This document shows positions 25,908 through 34,745 of a DNA stretch of 64,000 bases, one piece after another. A program made the position numbers and the translations under genes. Position 1 is the first letter of the stretch. Each line of letters opens with the position of its first letter. Source of the DNA: Mesorhizobium shangrilense. GTDB lineage: Bacteria > Pseudomonadota > Alphaproteobacteria > Rhizobiales > Rhizobiaceae. The stretch is from assembly GCF_028826155.1 (NCBI RefSeq), contig NZ_JAQGPN010000001.1:4461001-4525000 (forward strand), read 5' to 3'. Under the pieces are notes generated by a model that was given only the letters and a program-made list of their open reading frames with translations, was not told where the DNA came from and did not search any database.

Positions 25908-28264
25908 GGCAGCGCCTTCGCCTCCCGCTTGAGCCGCTCGACCGCCATCAGCACGCGTTCGGGCGTCGCCGGGGCATCGAGGCGCGGGCAGATGCGATGG
26001 TCGGCGACGCTCGCCACCGCGTCCGAAAGCGCGTGCAGCACCGACATGCCGAGCATGAAGGGCGGTTCGCCGACCGCCTTGGAGCGGTGCACGCTCGCCT
26101 CCCGGTTCACCGACCAGTCGGCGAGGCGCACATTGAAGATTTTCGGCCGGTCGGACGCCAGCGGGATCTTGTAGGTGGATGGCGCATGGGTGCGCAGCCG
26201 GCCCTTGTCGTCCCACCACAACTCTTCCGTGGTCAGCCATCCCGCGCCCTGGACGAAGGCGCCTTCAACCTGCCCCAGATCGATGGCCGGATTCAGCGAG
26301 CGCCCGGTCTCGTGCAGGATGTCGGCGCGCTCGATCATGTACTCGCCGGTCAGCGTGTCGATCGACACTTCCGCGCAGGCTGCGCCATAGGCGAAATAAT
26401 AGAACGGGTGCCCCTCGCCCTTGTCACGGTTCCAGTGGATTTTAGGGGTCTTGTAGAACCCCGCCGCCGACAGCTGCACGCGCGCGAAATAGGCCTGCTT
26501 GATGAGGTCCGCGAAGGCGATCTCCTGGTTCCCGATCCGCACGCGGTTCGGCAGGAACACGACCTGGTCGTGCGGCACGCTGTACTTGTCGGCTGCAAAA
26601 TCGATCAGCCGCTGCTTGATCTGGTGTGCTCCGTTCTGCGCTGCCATGCCATTGAGATCGGAGCCCGACGAAGCAGCAGTGGCCGACGTGTTGGGGACCT
26701 TGCCCGTCGTGGTGGCCGTGATCTTCACGCGGTCGAGATCGATCTGGAACTCTTCCGCGACCACCTGCGCAACCTTGGTGTTGAGGCCCTGCCCCATCTC
26801 CGTGCCGCCATGGTTCAGGTGCACCGAGCCGTCGGTATAGACATGCACCAGCGCACCGGCCTGATTGTAGTGGGTCGCCGTGAAGGAGATGCCGAATTTA
26901 ACGGGCGTCAGCGCCATGCCGCGCTTGACGATGCGGCTGTTGGCGTTGAAGGCAGCGATCTCGCGTCGGCGGCGCGCATAGTCCGAGCTTTCCTCGAGTT
27001 CCGCGACGATGCGGTCGATGACATTGTCCTCGACCCTCTGGTGGTAGGGCGTGACATTGCGGCCACCATCCCTATCCGCCGGCGCGTAGAAATTCCGCTT
27101 GCGGATCTCCAGCGCGTCCTTGCCGACGGCAAAGGCAACCTCGTCGATGACGCGCTCGGCGCCCACCATGCCCTGCGGCCCGCCAAAACCACGGAAGGCG
27201 GTGTTGGAGACGGTGTTGGTGTAGAACGGCGCCGACTGCGCATGCACCGCCGGATAGTAATAGGTGTTGTCGCAGTGAAAGAGCGCGCGATCGGTCACCG
27301 GGCCTGACAGGTCCGAGGAAAAGCCGCAGCGCGCGGCATAGACATAGTCGACGCCCAGAATGTTGCCGTCGTCGTCGAAGCCGACCTCGTAGTCGATGAC
27401 GAAATCGTGGCGCTTGCCGGTGGCAGTCATGTCGTCGTCGCGGTCCGGCCGGATTTTTACCGCGCGCTTCAGCTTCTTCGCGGCGATCGCGGCAAGAGCG
27501 GCAAACTGGTTGCCCTGCGTTTCCTTTCCGCCGAAGCCGCCGCCCATGCGGCGGATCTCGACCGTCACCGCATGGCTAGGCACGCCCAGCGCATGACCGA
27601 CCATGTGCTGCACCTCGCTCGGGTGCTGCGTCGAGCAGTAGACCGTGACGTCCTGGTCCTCGCCGGGAATGGCCATCGCGATGTGGCCTTCGAGATAAAA
27701 ATGCTCCTGGCCGCCGACGCGCATCTTGCCCTTCAGCCGGCGCGGCGCATCGGCAATCGCCTTTGCCGCGTCGCCCCTCTTCAAGGTGAGCGGCGGTGTG
27801 ACGAGCTTGTCCTTCTTGGGATCGAGTTCGCCGACGTCGATGACGAATGGCAATTCCTCGTACTCGATCCTGGCCAGACGCGTAGCGCGACGCGCTTCTT
27901 CGCGAGTTTCGGCGATCACGCAGAAGATCGGCTGGCCGAAGAACTGAACGGTGTCGCCTGCAAGCACCGGCTCGTCGTGGCGACCGGTCGGCGAGATGTC
28001 GTTCTCCCCTGGGATGTCGCCAGCGGTCAGCACGTCGACCACACCCGGAGCGCTCCGCACGACGGATAGGTCCATGCCCTTGATCCTCGCGTGCGGCGTC
28101 GTCGACAGCCCCAGGCAGCCATGCAGCGTACCGGCGGGCTCTGGCATGTCGTCTATGTAGATTGCCGTGCCGGCGACGTGCTTGTGCGCGGAATCGTGAC
28201 GCTGGTCGGTGGCGACGCCGCCGATGATCCTGTCCGCCCTGAGGTTGGGGTTGTGCGTTGTCAT
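25904..28264 (-). CDS. xdhB: Xanthine dehydrogenase molybdenum-binding subunit XdhB
   Basis: 786 residues. Aldehyde oxidase/xanthine dehydrogenase a/b hammerhead (residues about 30-145) followed by the molybdopterin-binding domains with MGGGFGGKETQ (240-250), and the catalytic glutamate in AVGEPPFMLG near the C-terminus. Works with XdhA to oxidise hypoxanthine and xanthine to urate in the cytoplasm. Overlaps xdhA and xdhC by four bases each, so the three are translated together. Confidence 0.96.
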   Translation of the reverse strand: MTTHNPNLRADRIIGGVATDQRHDSAHKHVAGTAIYIDDMPEPAGTLHGCLGLSTTPHARIKGMDLSVVRSAPGVVDVLTAGDIPGENDISPTGRHDEPVLAGDTVQFFGQPIFCVIAETREEARRATRLARIEYEELPFVIDVGELDPKKDKLVTPPLTLKRGDAAKAIADAPRRLKGKMRVGGQEHFYLEGHIAMAIPGEDQDVTVYCSTQHPSEVQHMVGHALGVPSHAVTVEIRRMGGGFGGKETQGNQFAALAAIAAKKLKRAVKIRPDRDDDMTATGKRHDFVIDYEVGFDDDGNILGVDYVYAARCGFSSDLSGPVTDRALFHCDNTYYYPAVHAQSAPFYTNTVSNTAFRGFGGPQGMVGAERVIDEVAFAVGKDALEIRKRNFYAPADRDGGRNVTPYHQRVEDNVIDRIVAELEESSDYARRRREIAAFNANSRIVKRGMALTPVKFGISFTATHYNQAGALVHVYTDGSVHLNHGGTEMGQGLNTKVAQVVAEEFQIDLDRVKITATTTGKVPNTSATAASSGSDLNGMAAQNGAHQIKQRLIDFAADKYSVPHDQVVFLPNRVRIGNQEIAFADLIKQAYFARVQLSAAGFYKTPKIHWNRDKGEGHPFYYFAYGAACAEVSIDTLTGEYMIERADILHETGRSLNPAIDLGQVEGAFVQGAGWLTTEELWWDDKGRLRTHAPSTYKIPLASDRPKIFNVRLADWSVNREASVHRSKAVGEPPFMLGMSVLHALSDAVASVADHRICPRLDAPATPERVLMAVERLKREAKALP

Positions 28265-29745
28265 GCCGCCACCTCGTGCCGACCGACCTGGATCGGCGCC
28301 TTCGTGCCGGTCGTCTCGAGATAGAAGCGCGTCAGGAGGTTGCGCGCGGCGAGTGCCCGGTACTGCGCGCTGGCGCGCATGTCGGTCAGCGGCGTGAAGT
28401 CCTGCTCATAGGCGTCGAGCGCCGCCTCCACCGTCTCCTCGCTCCACGGCTTTCCGAGCAAGGCCGCTTCGACCGCCTTGGCCCGCCTTGGCGTCGCCGC
28501 CATGCCGCCATAGGCGATCCGGATGTCTTCGACCATACCGGCCCCGGAAAGGGTCAGATGGAACGCGCCCAGCGTCGAGGTGATGTCCTCGTCGCGGCGC
28601 TTAGAGATCTTGTAGACGGCGAAATGCACATCATCGGCCGGGACCGTCACCTCAACGCTCTCCACGAATTCGCCCGGATTGCGGTCCTGCTTGCCGTAGG
28701 CGATGAAGAAGTCTTCGAGCGGCAGGCTTCGGCGCTCCGAGCCCTTGCGCAGGACCACCGTCGCACCGAGCGCGATCAGCGGCGGAGGCGTGTCGCCGAT
28801 GGGAGAACCGTTGGCAATGTTGCCGCCTATCGTCCCCATGTTGCGCACCTGCTCGCCGCCGATGCGATCGATCAGCGGGCCGAGCGCCGGAATGCGCTCA
28901 GCCAGCAGGGCGAAGGCCTCCGTGTAAGTCACCCCTGCCCCAATAGTGATGACGCCGTCCTCTTCGGACATCGCGCACAACCCGTCCAGATTGCCGATGA
29001 ACAGGGCGGGCGCGATCTCGCGCATGAATTTTGTCACCCAGAGCCCGACGTCGGTGGAACCGGCGACGACAGTGGCCTTGGGCTCTTCGTCGAGCACGGC
29101 TGCGAAATCGTCGACGTTTGCCGGAACGATGAGCCGCTTGCCGCCCTCCCCGATCTCGACCCTCGTGCCGTCCTTCATGGCCGCCAGCCGCGTTGCGACC
29201 AAATTGCGCTCCTGCGCCAGCGGGTCCTTGACGACATCCCCGTAGCTCGAGATGGCCCGCGCCGCACGCATGATCGCCTCGTACCCCGTGCAGCGGCAGA
29301 GGTTGCCCTGCAGCGCCTTCTCGATCGCTGCGTCCGAAGGCTCCGGTTCGCGCATCCAGAGCGCGTAGAGCGACATCACGAAGCCGGGCGTGCAGAAACC
29401 GCACTGGGAGCCGTGGAGATCGACCATCGCCTGCTGCACCGGATGCAGCTGTCCCTCGACCGGCGCGAGATGCTCGATGGTGACGACATGCGTACCGTCG
29501 AGCGAGCCCAGGAAGCGGATGCAGGCGTTCACGCCTTCATAGACGAGCTTGCCCGCCGACAGGCGGCCGACCAGCACGGTGCAGGCGCCGCAGTCACCCT
29601 CCGCGCAGCCCTCCTTGGTGCCGCGGAGCGAACGGCGCAGCCGCAGATAATCGAGAAGCGTCTCGTCCGGCGCGACGTCGGCGAGGCGCACCTCCTCGCC
29701 GTTGAGGAGGAAGCGGATGTGATCGCGTGGCTTGACGATTTCCAT
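28261..29745 (-). CDS. xdhA: Xanthine dehydrogenase small subunit XdhA (2Fe-2S and FAD)
   Basis: 494 residues. Plant-type 2Fe-2S site with Cys47, Cys52, Cys55 and Cys75; second 2Fe-2S site with Cys115, Cys118, Cys150 and Cys152 (SQCGFCTPG, NLCRCTGY). The FAD-binding domain follows from about residue 185, with NMGTIGGNIANGSPIGDTPP, and then the CO-dehydrogenase flavoprotein C-terminal domain. It carries electrons from the molybdenum site in XdhB to NAD. Two bases downstream of uraH. Confidence 0.96.
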   Translation of the reverse strand: MEIVKPRDHIRFLLNGEEVRLADVAPDETLLDYLRLRRSLRGTKEGCAEGDCGACTVLVGRLSAGKLVYEGVNACIRFLGSLDGTHVVTIEHLAPVEGQLHPVQQAMVDLHGSQCGFCTPGFVMSLYALWMREPEPSDAAIEKALQGNLCRCTGYEAIMRAARAISSYGDVVKDPLAQERNLVATRLAAMKDGTRVEIGEGGKRLIVPANVDDFAAVLDEEPKATVVAGSTDVGLWVTKFMREIAPALFIGNLDGLCAMSEEDGVITIGAGVTYTEAFALLAERIPALGPLIDRIGGEQVRNMGTIGGNIANGSPIGDTPPPLIALGATVVLRKGSERRSLPLEDFFIAYGKQDRNPGEFVESVEVTVPADDVHFAVYKISKRRDEDITSTLGAFHLTLSGAGMVEDIRIAYGGMAATPRRAKAVEAALLGKPWSEETVEAALDAYEQDFTPLTDMRASAQYRALAARNLLTRFYLETTGTKAPIQVGRHEVAA

Positions 29746-29747
29746 CT

Positions 29748-30113
29748 TCAGCTGCCCCGGTAGGTCGAATAGCCGTAGGGCGATATCAACAAGGGGACAT
29801 GATAGTGCGAATGCTCCGCCATGCCAAAGCGGATGGGGACAACGTCGAGGAAGGCAGGCTTCGGCAGGATGTGGCCGGATCGCGCGAGGTAGTCGCCTGC
29901 GCGAAACACAAGTTCGTACTCGCCGGTCCTGAATTCGTCGCCCTGCAGCAGCGGGGCGTCGCAGCGGCCGTCGCTGTTGGTCTTGACGCTCTTGAGGTGC
30001 GAGCGCACTTCGCCTTCGACGCGATAGAGATCGATGCTGAGGCCGGCGGCCGGCTTGCCGGACGCAGTGTCGAGGACGTGGGTCGTCAGGCGACCGGAAC
30101 CGTTGTTCGACAT
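29748..30113 (-). CDS. uraH: 5-Hydroxyisourate hydrolase (transthyretin-like)
   Basis: 121 residues. The N-terminal [14 protein letters not shown] motif, the internal [12 protein letters not shown] segment and the diagnostic C-terminus YSTYRGS are all present, as are the active-site His and Arg residues. It hydrolyses 5-hydroxyisourate from PuuD to OHCU, which the UraD domain at 30281 then decarboxylates. First gene of the minus-strand operon uraH-xdhA-xdhB-xdhC and divergent from puuE. Confidence 0.96.
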   Translation of the reverse strand: MSNNGSGRLTTHVLDTASGKPAAGLSIDLYRVEGEVRSHLKSVKTNSDGRCDAPLLQGDEFRTGEYELVFRAGDYLARSGHILPKPAFLDVVPIRFGMAEHSHYHVPLLISPYGYSTYRGS

Positions 30114-30205
30114 CTCTCTCCCCCTGGCGATGCGCTCGGTTTATGCGACGTTGCGGAAAACTAAGGCAAATTCCTAGATAGGGTGAAGCCGAGGCTGCGA
30201 TAAAG

Positions 30206-30229
30206 CACTTTCAAGTTTTTTGGTGGAAT
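30206..30229. promoter_or_regulatory. Putative operator sharing CACTTTCAA with the puuD-lysR region
   Basis: The sequence CACTTTCAA, an AT-rich stretch and GGAA lie in the divergent region between uraH and puuE, 52 bases before the puuE start. The same CACTTTCAA plus AT-rich stretch plus GGAA layout is found at 22236-22256. The dyad is less perfect here (12 instead of 11 bases between TTTC and GGAA). It may be a second site for the LysR protein. Confidence 0.4.
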
Positions 30230-30280
30230 GAGCGTTCCGCCCTTGGTCTATCCTCAACAATATCAGCTGCGAGGGAGCAT

Positions 30281-31714
30281 ATGCGTTACGTCAGGGACAT
30301 GCGGGGCTACGGCGCGAACCCGCCGGATCCGAAATGGCCAGGCGACGCAAAGGTCTGCGTGCAGTTCGTCCTCAACTACGAGGAAGGCGGCGAAAACTGC
30401 GTCCTCCACGGCGACGCGGCCTCCGAGGCGTTCCTGTCCGAGATCGTGGGCGCCGCCCCGTGGTCCGGCATGCGCCACTGGAACATGGAATCCATCTACG
30501 AATACGGCGCGCGCGCCGGCTTCTGGCGTCTCCATCGCCTGTTCACCGAGGCGGAGGTGCCAGTCACCGTCTACGGCGTTGCGACGGCGTTGGCCCGCTC
30601 GCCCGACCAGGTTGCGGCCATGCAGGCGGCAGACTGGGAGATCGCCTCGCACGGCCTGAAATGGATCGACTACCGCGACTACAAGATCGAAGACGAGCGC
30701 CGCGACCTCGCCGAGGCCATTCGCCTGCACACGGAGGTCACCGGCGAGCGCCCGACCGGATGGTACACCGGCCGCACCTCCGCCAACACCGTGCGCCTCG
30801 TCGCGGAGGAAGGCGGCTTCGCCTATTGCTCCGACACCTATGACGACGACCTGCCCTACTGGCTCGACCATGACGGCCACGGAAATCCGATCGACGCGCA
30901 GCTCATCATCCCCTACACGCTGGACGCGAACGACATGCGCTTCGCCACGCCGCAGGGCTTTAGCTCCGGCGACCAGTTCTTCGCCTATCTCAAGGACGCG
31001 TTCGACACGCTCTACGCCGAGGGCGCAGCCGGCCGGCCGCGCATGATGAGCATCGGGCTCCACTGCCGACTGATCGGCCGCCCCGGCCGCGCAGCCTCGC
31101 TGCAGCGCTTCATCGACTACGTGAAAAGCCACGAAAAGGTCTGGCTCGCGCGCCGCATCGACATCGCCACGCATTGGCGGGAAACGCATCCCTACAAAGC
31201 CCCCGCCCTGCGTCCCTCGCGGATGTCGAAGGAAGACTTCGTTGCAAAATTCGGCGGCATCTTCGAGCACTCGCCCTGGATCGCAGAACGCGCGTACGCG
31301 CTCGAGCTTGGGCCGGCGCATGACAGCGCCGGCGGCCTGCACAATGCGCTCTGCAGGATCTACCGGTCCGCCAGCGAGTCCGAGCGCTTCGGCGTGCTGA
31401 CGGCGCACCCGGATCTTGCCGGCAAGCTGGCTCAGGCGAGGCGGCTGACGGCGGAATCGACGGCGGAACAGGCGAGCGCCGGGCTCGACGCACTGACCGA
31501 CGCCGAGCGCGAGACGTTCACGCGCCTCAATACGACCTATGTCGAGAAGTTCGGGTTCCCCTTCATCATCGCCGTGCGCGACAACACGAAAGCGTCCATC
31601 CTGAGCGCCTTCGAGACACGCATCGCCAACGACCGCGCAACCGAATTCGCCACCGCCTGCAAGCAGGTGGAGCGCATCGCCTGGCATCGACTGAGAGACA
31701 TGCTGCCTGCCTGA
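30281..31714 (+). CDS. puuE: Allantoinase PuuE fused to OHCU decarboxylase UraD
   Basis: 477 residues. Residues 1 to about 305 are the cofactor-independent allantoinase of the polysaccharide deacetylase fold (FVLNYEEGGENCVLHGD, WEIASHGLKWID, GWYTGRTSANT). Residues about 310-477 are the UraD fold, with the catalytic histidine in TAHPDLAGK and the PFIIAVRDNTK motif. One chain therefore decarboxylates OHCU to (S)-allantoin and opens allantoin to allantoate. First gene of the plus-strand operon with allE-like, allA and a deaminase. Confidence 0.95.
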   Translation: MRYVRDMRGYGANPPDPKWPGDAKVCVQFVLNYEEGGENCVLHGDAASEAFLSEIVGAAPWSGMRHWNMESIYEYGARAGFWRLHRLFTEAEVPVTVYGVATALARSPDQVAAMQAADWEIASHGLKWIDYRDYKIEDERRDLAEAIRLHTEVTGERPTGWYTGRTSANTVRLVAEEGGFAYCSDTYDDDLPYWLDHDGHGNPIDAQLIIPYTLDANDMRFATPQGFSSGDQFFAYLKDAFDTLYAEGAAGRPRMMSIGLHCRLIGRPGRAASLQRFIDYVKSHEKVWLARRIDIATHWRETHPYKAPALRPSRMSKEDFVAKFGGIFEHSPWIAERAYALELGPAHDSAGGLHNALCRIYRSASESERFGVLTAHPDLAGKLAQARRLTAESTAEQASAGLDALTDAERETFTRLNTTYVEKFGFPFIIAVRDNTKASILSAFETRIANDRATEFATACKQVERIAWHRLRDMLPA

Positions 31715-31721
31715 GGACACC

Positions 31722-32576
31722 ATGACAGCCCGCACCTATTACGCACCGCATGGCGGCCTGCCGCCGCAGACCGACCTGATCACCGACCGCGCGGTCTTCA
31801 CCGAGGCCTACGCCGTCATTCCACGCCGCGAGTTCTCCGACATCGTGGCGAGCTATCTCCCGCATTGGGACAAGACGCGGTTGTGGGTGATCGCGCGGCC
31901 GCTCTCCGGCTTTGCCGAGACCTTCTCGCAATACATCATGGAAGTGCAGCCCGGCGGCGGCAGCGATCGTCCCGAGCCGGACCAGGGCGCGGAGGGCGTG
32001 CTGTTCGTCGTCGAGGGCGAGATCACCGTGACGCTCGACGGGGCAGCCCATGTGCTGACGCCCGGCGGCTACGCCTTCCTCCCGCCGGCCGCCAAGTGGA
32101 CCTTGCGCAACGCCGGGAACGAAGTCGCGCGTTTCCACTGGATCCGCAAGGCCTACGAATTCGTCGACGGCGTCGGCGTACCGGAGGCCATCTTCGCCAA
32201 TGAGCAGCAACTCGATCCGGTCCCCATGCCCGATACGGGCGGGCGCTGGGCGACCACACGCTTCGTCGATCCGACGGACGTGCGTCACGACATGCACGTG
32301 ACCATCGTCACCTTCGAGCCGGGCGGGGTCATCCCGTTCCCGGAGACGCACGTCATGGAGCACGGGCTCTACGTGCTGGAAGGCAAGGCCGTCTATCGGC
32401 TGAACAATGACTGGGTCGAGGTCGAGGCCGGCGACTACATGTGGCTGCGCGCCTTCTGCCCGCAGGCCTGCTACGCTGGCGGCCCCGGCAGGTTCCGCTA
32501 CCTGCTCTACAAGGACGTCAATCGCCACGCCAATTTGCGCGGCTTCGGCCATGGCGCGCGGGTGCTGCACCGATGA
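31722..32576 (+). CDS. allE: (S)-Ureidoglycine aminohydrolase, bicupin (AllE/UGHY)
   Basis: 284 residues with two cupin domains: first EGVLFVVEGEITVTLDGAA near residues 92-110, second with the metal ligands in ETHVMEHGLYVLEGKAVY near 208-225. The tail LLYKDVNRHANL is typical of the family. It deaminates (S)-ureidoglycine to (S)-ureidoglycolate with release of ammonia. Starts eight bases after puuE-uraD and overlaps allA by four bases. Confidence 0.93.
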   Translation: MTARTYYAPHGGLPPQTDLITDRAVFTEAYAVIPRREFSDIVASYLPHWDKTRLWVIARPLSGFAETFSQYIMEVQPGGGSDRPEPDQGAEGVLFVVEGEITVTLDGAAHVLTPGGYAFLPPAAKWTLRNAGNEVARFHWIRKAYEFVDGVGVPEAIFANEQQLDPVPMPDTGGRWATTRFVDPTDVRHDMHVTIVTFEPGGVIPFPETHVMEHGLYVLEGKAVYRLNNDWVEVEAGDYMWLRAFCPQACYAGGPGRFRYLLYKDVNRHANLRGFGHGARVLHR

Positions 32577-33082
32577 GCAGGATCATCGAGGCGCGCCTTC
32601 TCACACGCGAGAATTTTGCGCCCTTCGGCGACGTCATCGATACGGAATGCGACAACCACTATCCGATCAACAACGGCAAGTGCGAGCGCTTCCATGACCT
32701 TGCCAAAGTCGAGGCCGCAGGCCCGAACGCACGCGTGCTGATCTCACTGTTCAAGGGCACGCCCTACGACTTCCCGCTGCAGCTGACCATGGTCGAGCGG
32801 CATCCGTTCGGCAGCCAGGCGTTTGTCCCGCTCTCGCCGCGTCCTTTCCTCGTCGTCGTTTGTCCTGACGGTGACGACGGCCCGGGCGAACCGCACGCCT
32901 TCGTCACCGCCCCGGGACAGGGCGTGAACTACCCGCGAAATCTATGGCATGGCGTGCTCACGCCCATCGGCCAGAACCAGGACTTCGTGGTCGTCGATCG
33001 CGGCGGCGACGGCTCGAACCTCGAAGAGTTCCATTTCTCGCATCCCTACGAGATCCATCTTCCAAAGGGTTTCCAGGCATGA
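32573..33082 (+). CDS. allA: Ureidoglycolate lyase
   Basis: 169 residues from the ATG at 32573, which overlaps the upstream stop (ATGA). It matches AllA along its length: IIEARLLTRENFAPFGDVI at the start, RHPFGSQAFVPL in the middle, and GQGVNYPRNLWHGVLTPI, a cupin-like core. It cleaves ureidoglycolate to glyoxylate and urea. Translationally coupled to the deaminase downstream. Confidence 0.95.
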   Translation: MSRIIEARLLTRENFAPFGDVIDTECDNHYPINNGKCERFHDLAKVEAAGPNARVLISLFKGTPYDFPLQLTMVERHPFGSQAFVPLSPRPFLVVVCPDGDDGPGEPHAFVTAPGQGVNYPRNLWHGVLTPIGQNQDFVVVDRGGDGSNLEEFHFSHPYEIHLPKGFQA

Positions 33083-33672
33083 CCGACAGCGCCTTCATCA
33101 ACCGCCTCTTCGACGTCATTGAACAGGATGTATTGCCCTTGACCGCAAAGGGAGTCGGCGAGGGCAACAAGCTCTTCGGCGCAGCCATCCTCAAGAAAAG
33201 CGACCTGTCGCTGGTGCTCGCCGAAACCAACAACGAGATGGAAAACCCGCTGTGGCACGGCGAGGTGCATTGCCTAAAACGATTCTACGAGATGCCGAAG
33301 GCGGACAGGCCCGACACCAAGGACTGCATCTTCATCGCCACCCATGAGCCCTGCTCGCTCTGCCTGTCGGCGATCACCTGGACCGGTTTCGACAATTTCT
33401 ACTATCTGTTCAGCCACGAGGATTCGCGGGACAGTTTTGCCATCCCGCACGATCTGAAGATACTCAAGGAGGTCTTCACGCTCGATCCGGGCGGCTACAA
33501 CGCGGAAAACGCGTACTGGAAGAGCTATTCGATCCGGCGGCTCATCGCCTCGCTTCCGCCGGTCGAGCGCGGTGAGCTGGAACAGCGCAGAACCGCCATC
33601 GCCGCGCTGTACGATCGCCTCTCTGACGCCTACCAGACGGGCAAGGACGCTAACGACATCCCGCTGAACTAG
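33079..33672 (+). CDS. Cytidine/deoxycytidylate deaminase-family nucleoside or base deaminase
   Basis: 197 residues from the ATG at 33079 overlapping the allA stop. The zinc site is His60-Gly-Glu62 (WHGEVHC) with Pro91-Cys92-x-x-Cys95 (HEPCSLC), the pattern of hydrolytic base or nucleoside deaminases. The C-terminal 60 residues (NAYWKSYSIRRLIASLP) are specific to a subfamily I cannot name. As the last gene of the purine operon it may deaminate a purine base or nucleoside or a ureide; the amidohydrolase guaD already covers guanine. Confidence 0.85.
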   Translation: MTDSAFINRLFDVIEQDVLPLTAKGVGEGNKLFGAAILKKSDLSLVLAETNNEMENPLWHGEVHCLKRFYEMPKADRPDTKDCIFIATHEPCSLCLSAITWTGFDNFYYLFSHEDSRDSFAIPHDLKILKEVFTLDPGGYNAENAYWKSYSIRRLIASLPPVERGELEQRRTAIAALYDRLSDAYQTGKDANDIPLN

Positions 33673-33697
33673 GGCTCGCGCCACGACTGCCGCGTCG

Positions 33698-34645
33698 CTA
33701 AGTGCCCTCGATTGCGGCGCGTTTTTGCCGCCAGCGCCGGGTTGTTTGCGGCTTGAAGAAGACTGCCGCAAGGCTCGGCACCCGGGCCTTCAGCGCTTCC
33801 TCGAGACGTTCCACGCATGCCTCGAGTTCGGGCACGCGAAGATCGTCCTCGAATTCGATGCTCAGACTGGCGACGATCTGTTGCGGCCCGAGGTGCACCG
33901 TCAGCACGCCGTTGGCCTTGCGAACCGCGCGATCTGCCTGAGCGACCTCCAGGATCGCCGCCTGGACCTCTAGTGACGCAGTCTCGCCCATCAGCAGGCC
34001 CTTGCATTCGCGTGCCAGAAGGGCGGCGGTGGTGGCCAGGACCATCGCAATTCCGATCGAGCCGACACCATCGAGCTCCGGCATTTCGAAGAATTCCGCG
34101 GCGGATATCGCCCCCAGCGCGATCAGGAGCCCGAGCAGCGCGGCCGTATCCTCGAAAAGGACCGTGAAGACACTCGGATCCTTGCTTTGCCGAACCGCCT
34201 GATAGTAGCCCGCGCGCCCTTTGGAGCGGCGGAACTCCCGCAGCGCCACCAGCCACGAACCGCCCTCGAAGATGATCGACAGGCCGAGCACGACATAGTT
34301 GACGACGACGTTCCGCACCGGCTCGGGATTCTGGATGTGGACAATCCCCTCATAGAAGGAAATGCCGGCGCCCAGCGCGAAGACCAGGAGCGCGACGACG
34401 AAGCTCCAGAAATAGAGCTCCCGGCCATGACCGAATGGATGGGTAACGTCCGCTGGCCGCTCGGCGCGGTGCAGGCCATACAGCAGAAGCCCGCCATTGC
34501 CGGTATCGACCAGCGAATGCACGCCTTCCGACAGCATGGCCGAGCTGCCCGTGAAGAGCGCCGCGACGAACTTGGTCGCGGCGATCAGCAGGTTGCCTGC
34601 CAACGCCGCGTAGATGACTTTCCTGGACCCCGTCTGCGTCGCCAT
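33698..34645 (-). CDS. Cation diffusion facilitator family transporter
   Basis: 315 residues with about five or six membrane helices. The metal-site motifs are LSEGVHSLVDTGN in helix two and the HPFGHGRELYFWSFV loop that follows. Helix five carries FEDTAALLGLLIAL; a C-terminal cytoplasmic domain (VLTVHLGPQQIVASLSIEF) follows. It exports Zn, Mn or similar divalent metal against protons. The variant motifs resemble the ZnT9-like branch. Converges with the purine operon and lies 100 bases beyond the CaiD gene on the same strand; no functional link is visible. Confidence 0.92.
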   Translation of the reverse strand: MATQTGSRKVIYAALAGNLLIAATKFVAALFTGSSAMLSEGVHSLVDTGNGGLLLYGLHRAERPADVTHPFGHGRELYFWSFVVALLVFALGAGISFYEGIVHIQNPEPVRNVVVNYVVLGLSIIFEGGSWLVALREFRRSKGRAGYYQAVRQSKDPSVFTVLFEDTAALLGLLIALGAISAAEFFEMPELDGVGSIGIAMVLATTAALLARECKGLLMGETASLEVQAAILEVAQADRAVRKANGVLTVHLGPQQIVASLSIEFEDDLRVPELEACVERLEEALKARVPSLAAVFFKPQTTRRWRQKRAAIEGT

Positions 34646-34745
34646 GCTTCATCCCTCATCGGAACGGTTTCCATGACAATGCGCGACGCGGCTATCTGCT
34701 CCTATATCCTGCAGGCGGATCGCTCATGAGCAGGCAAGAGCTGGT

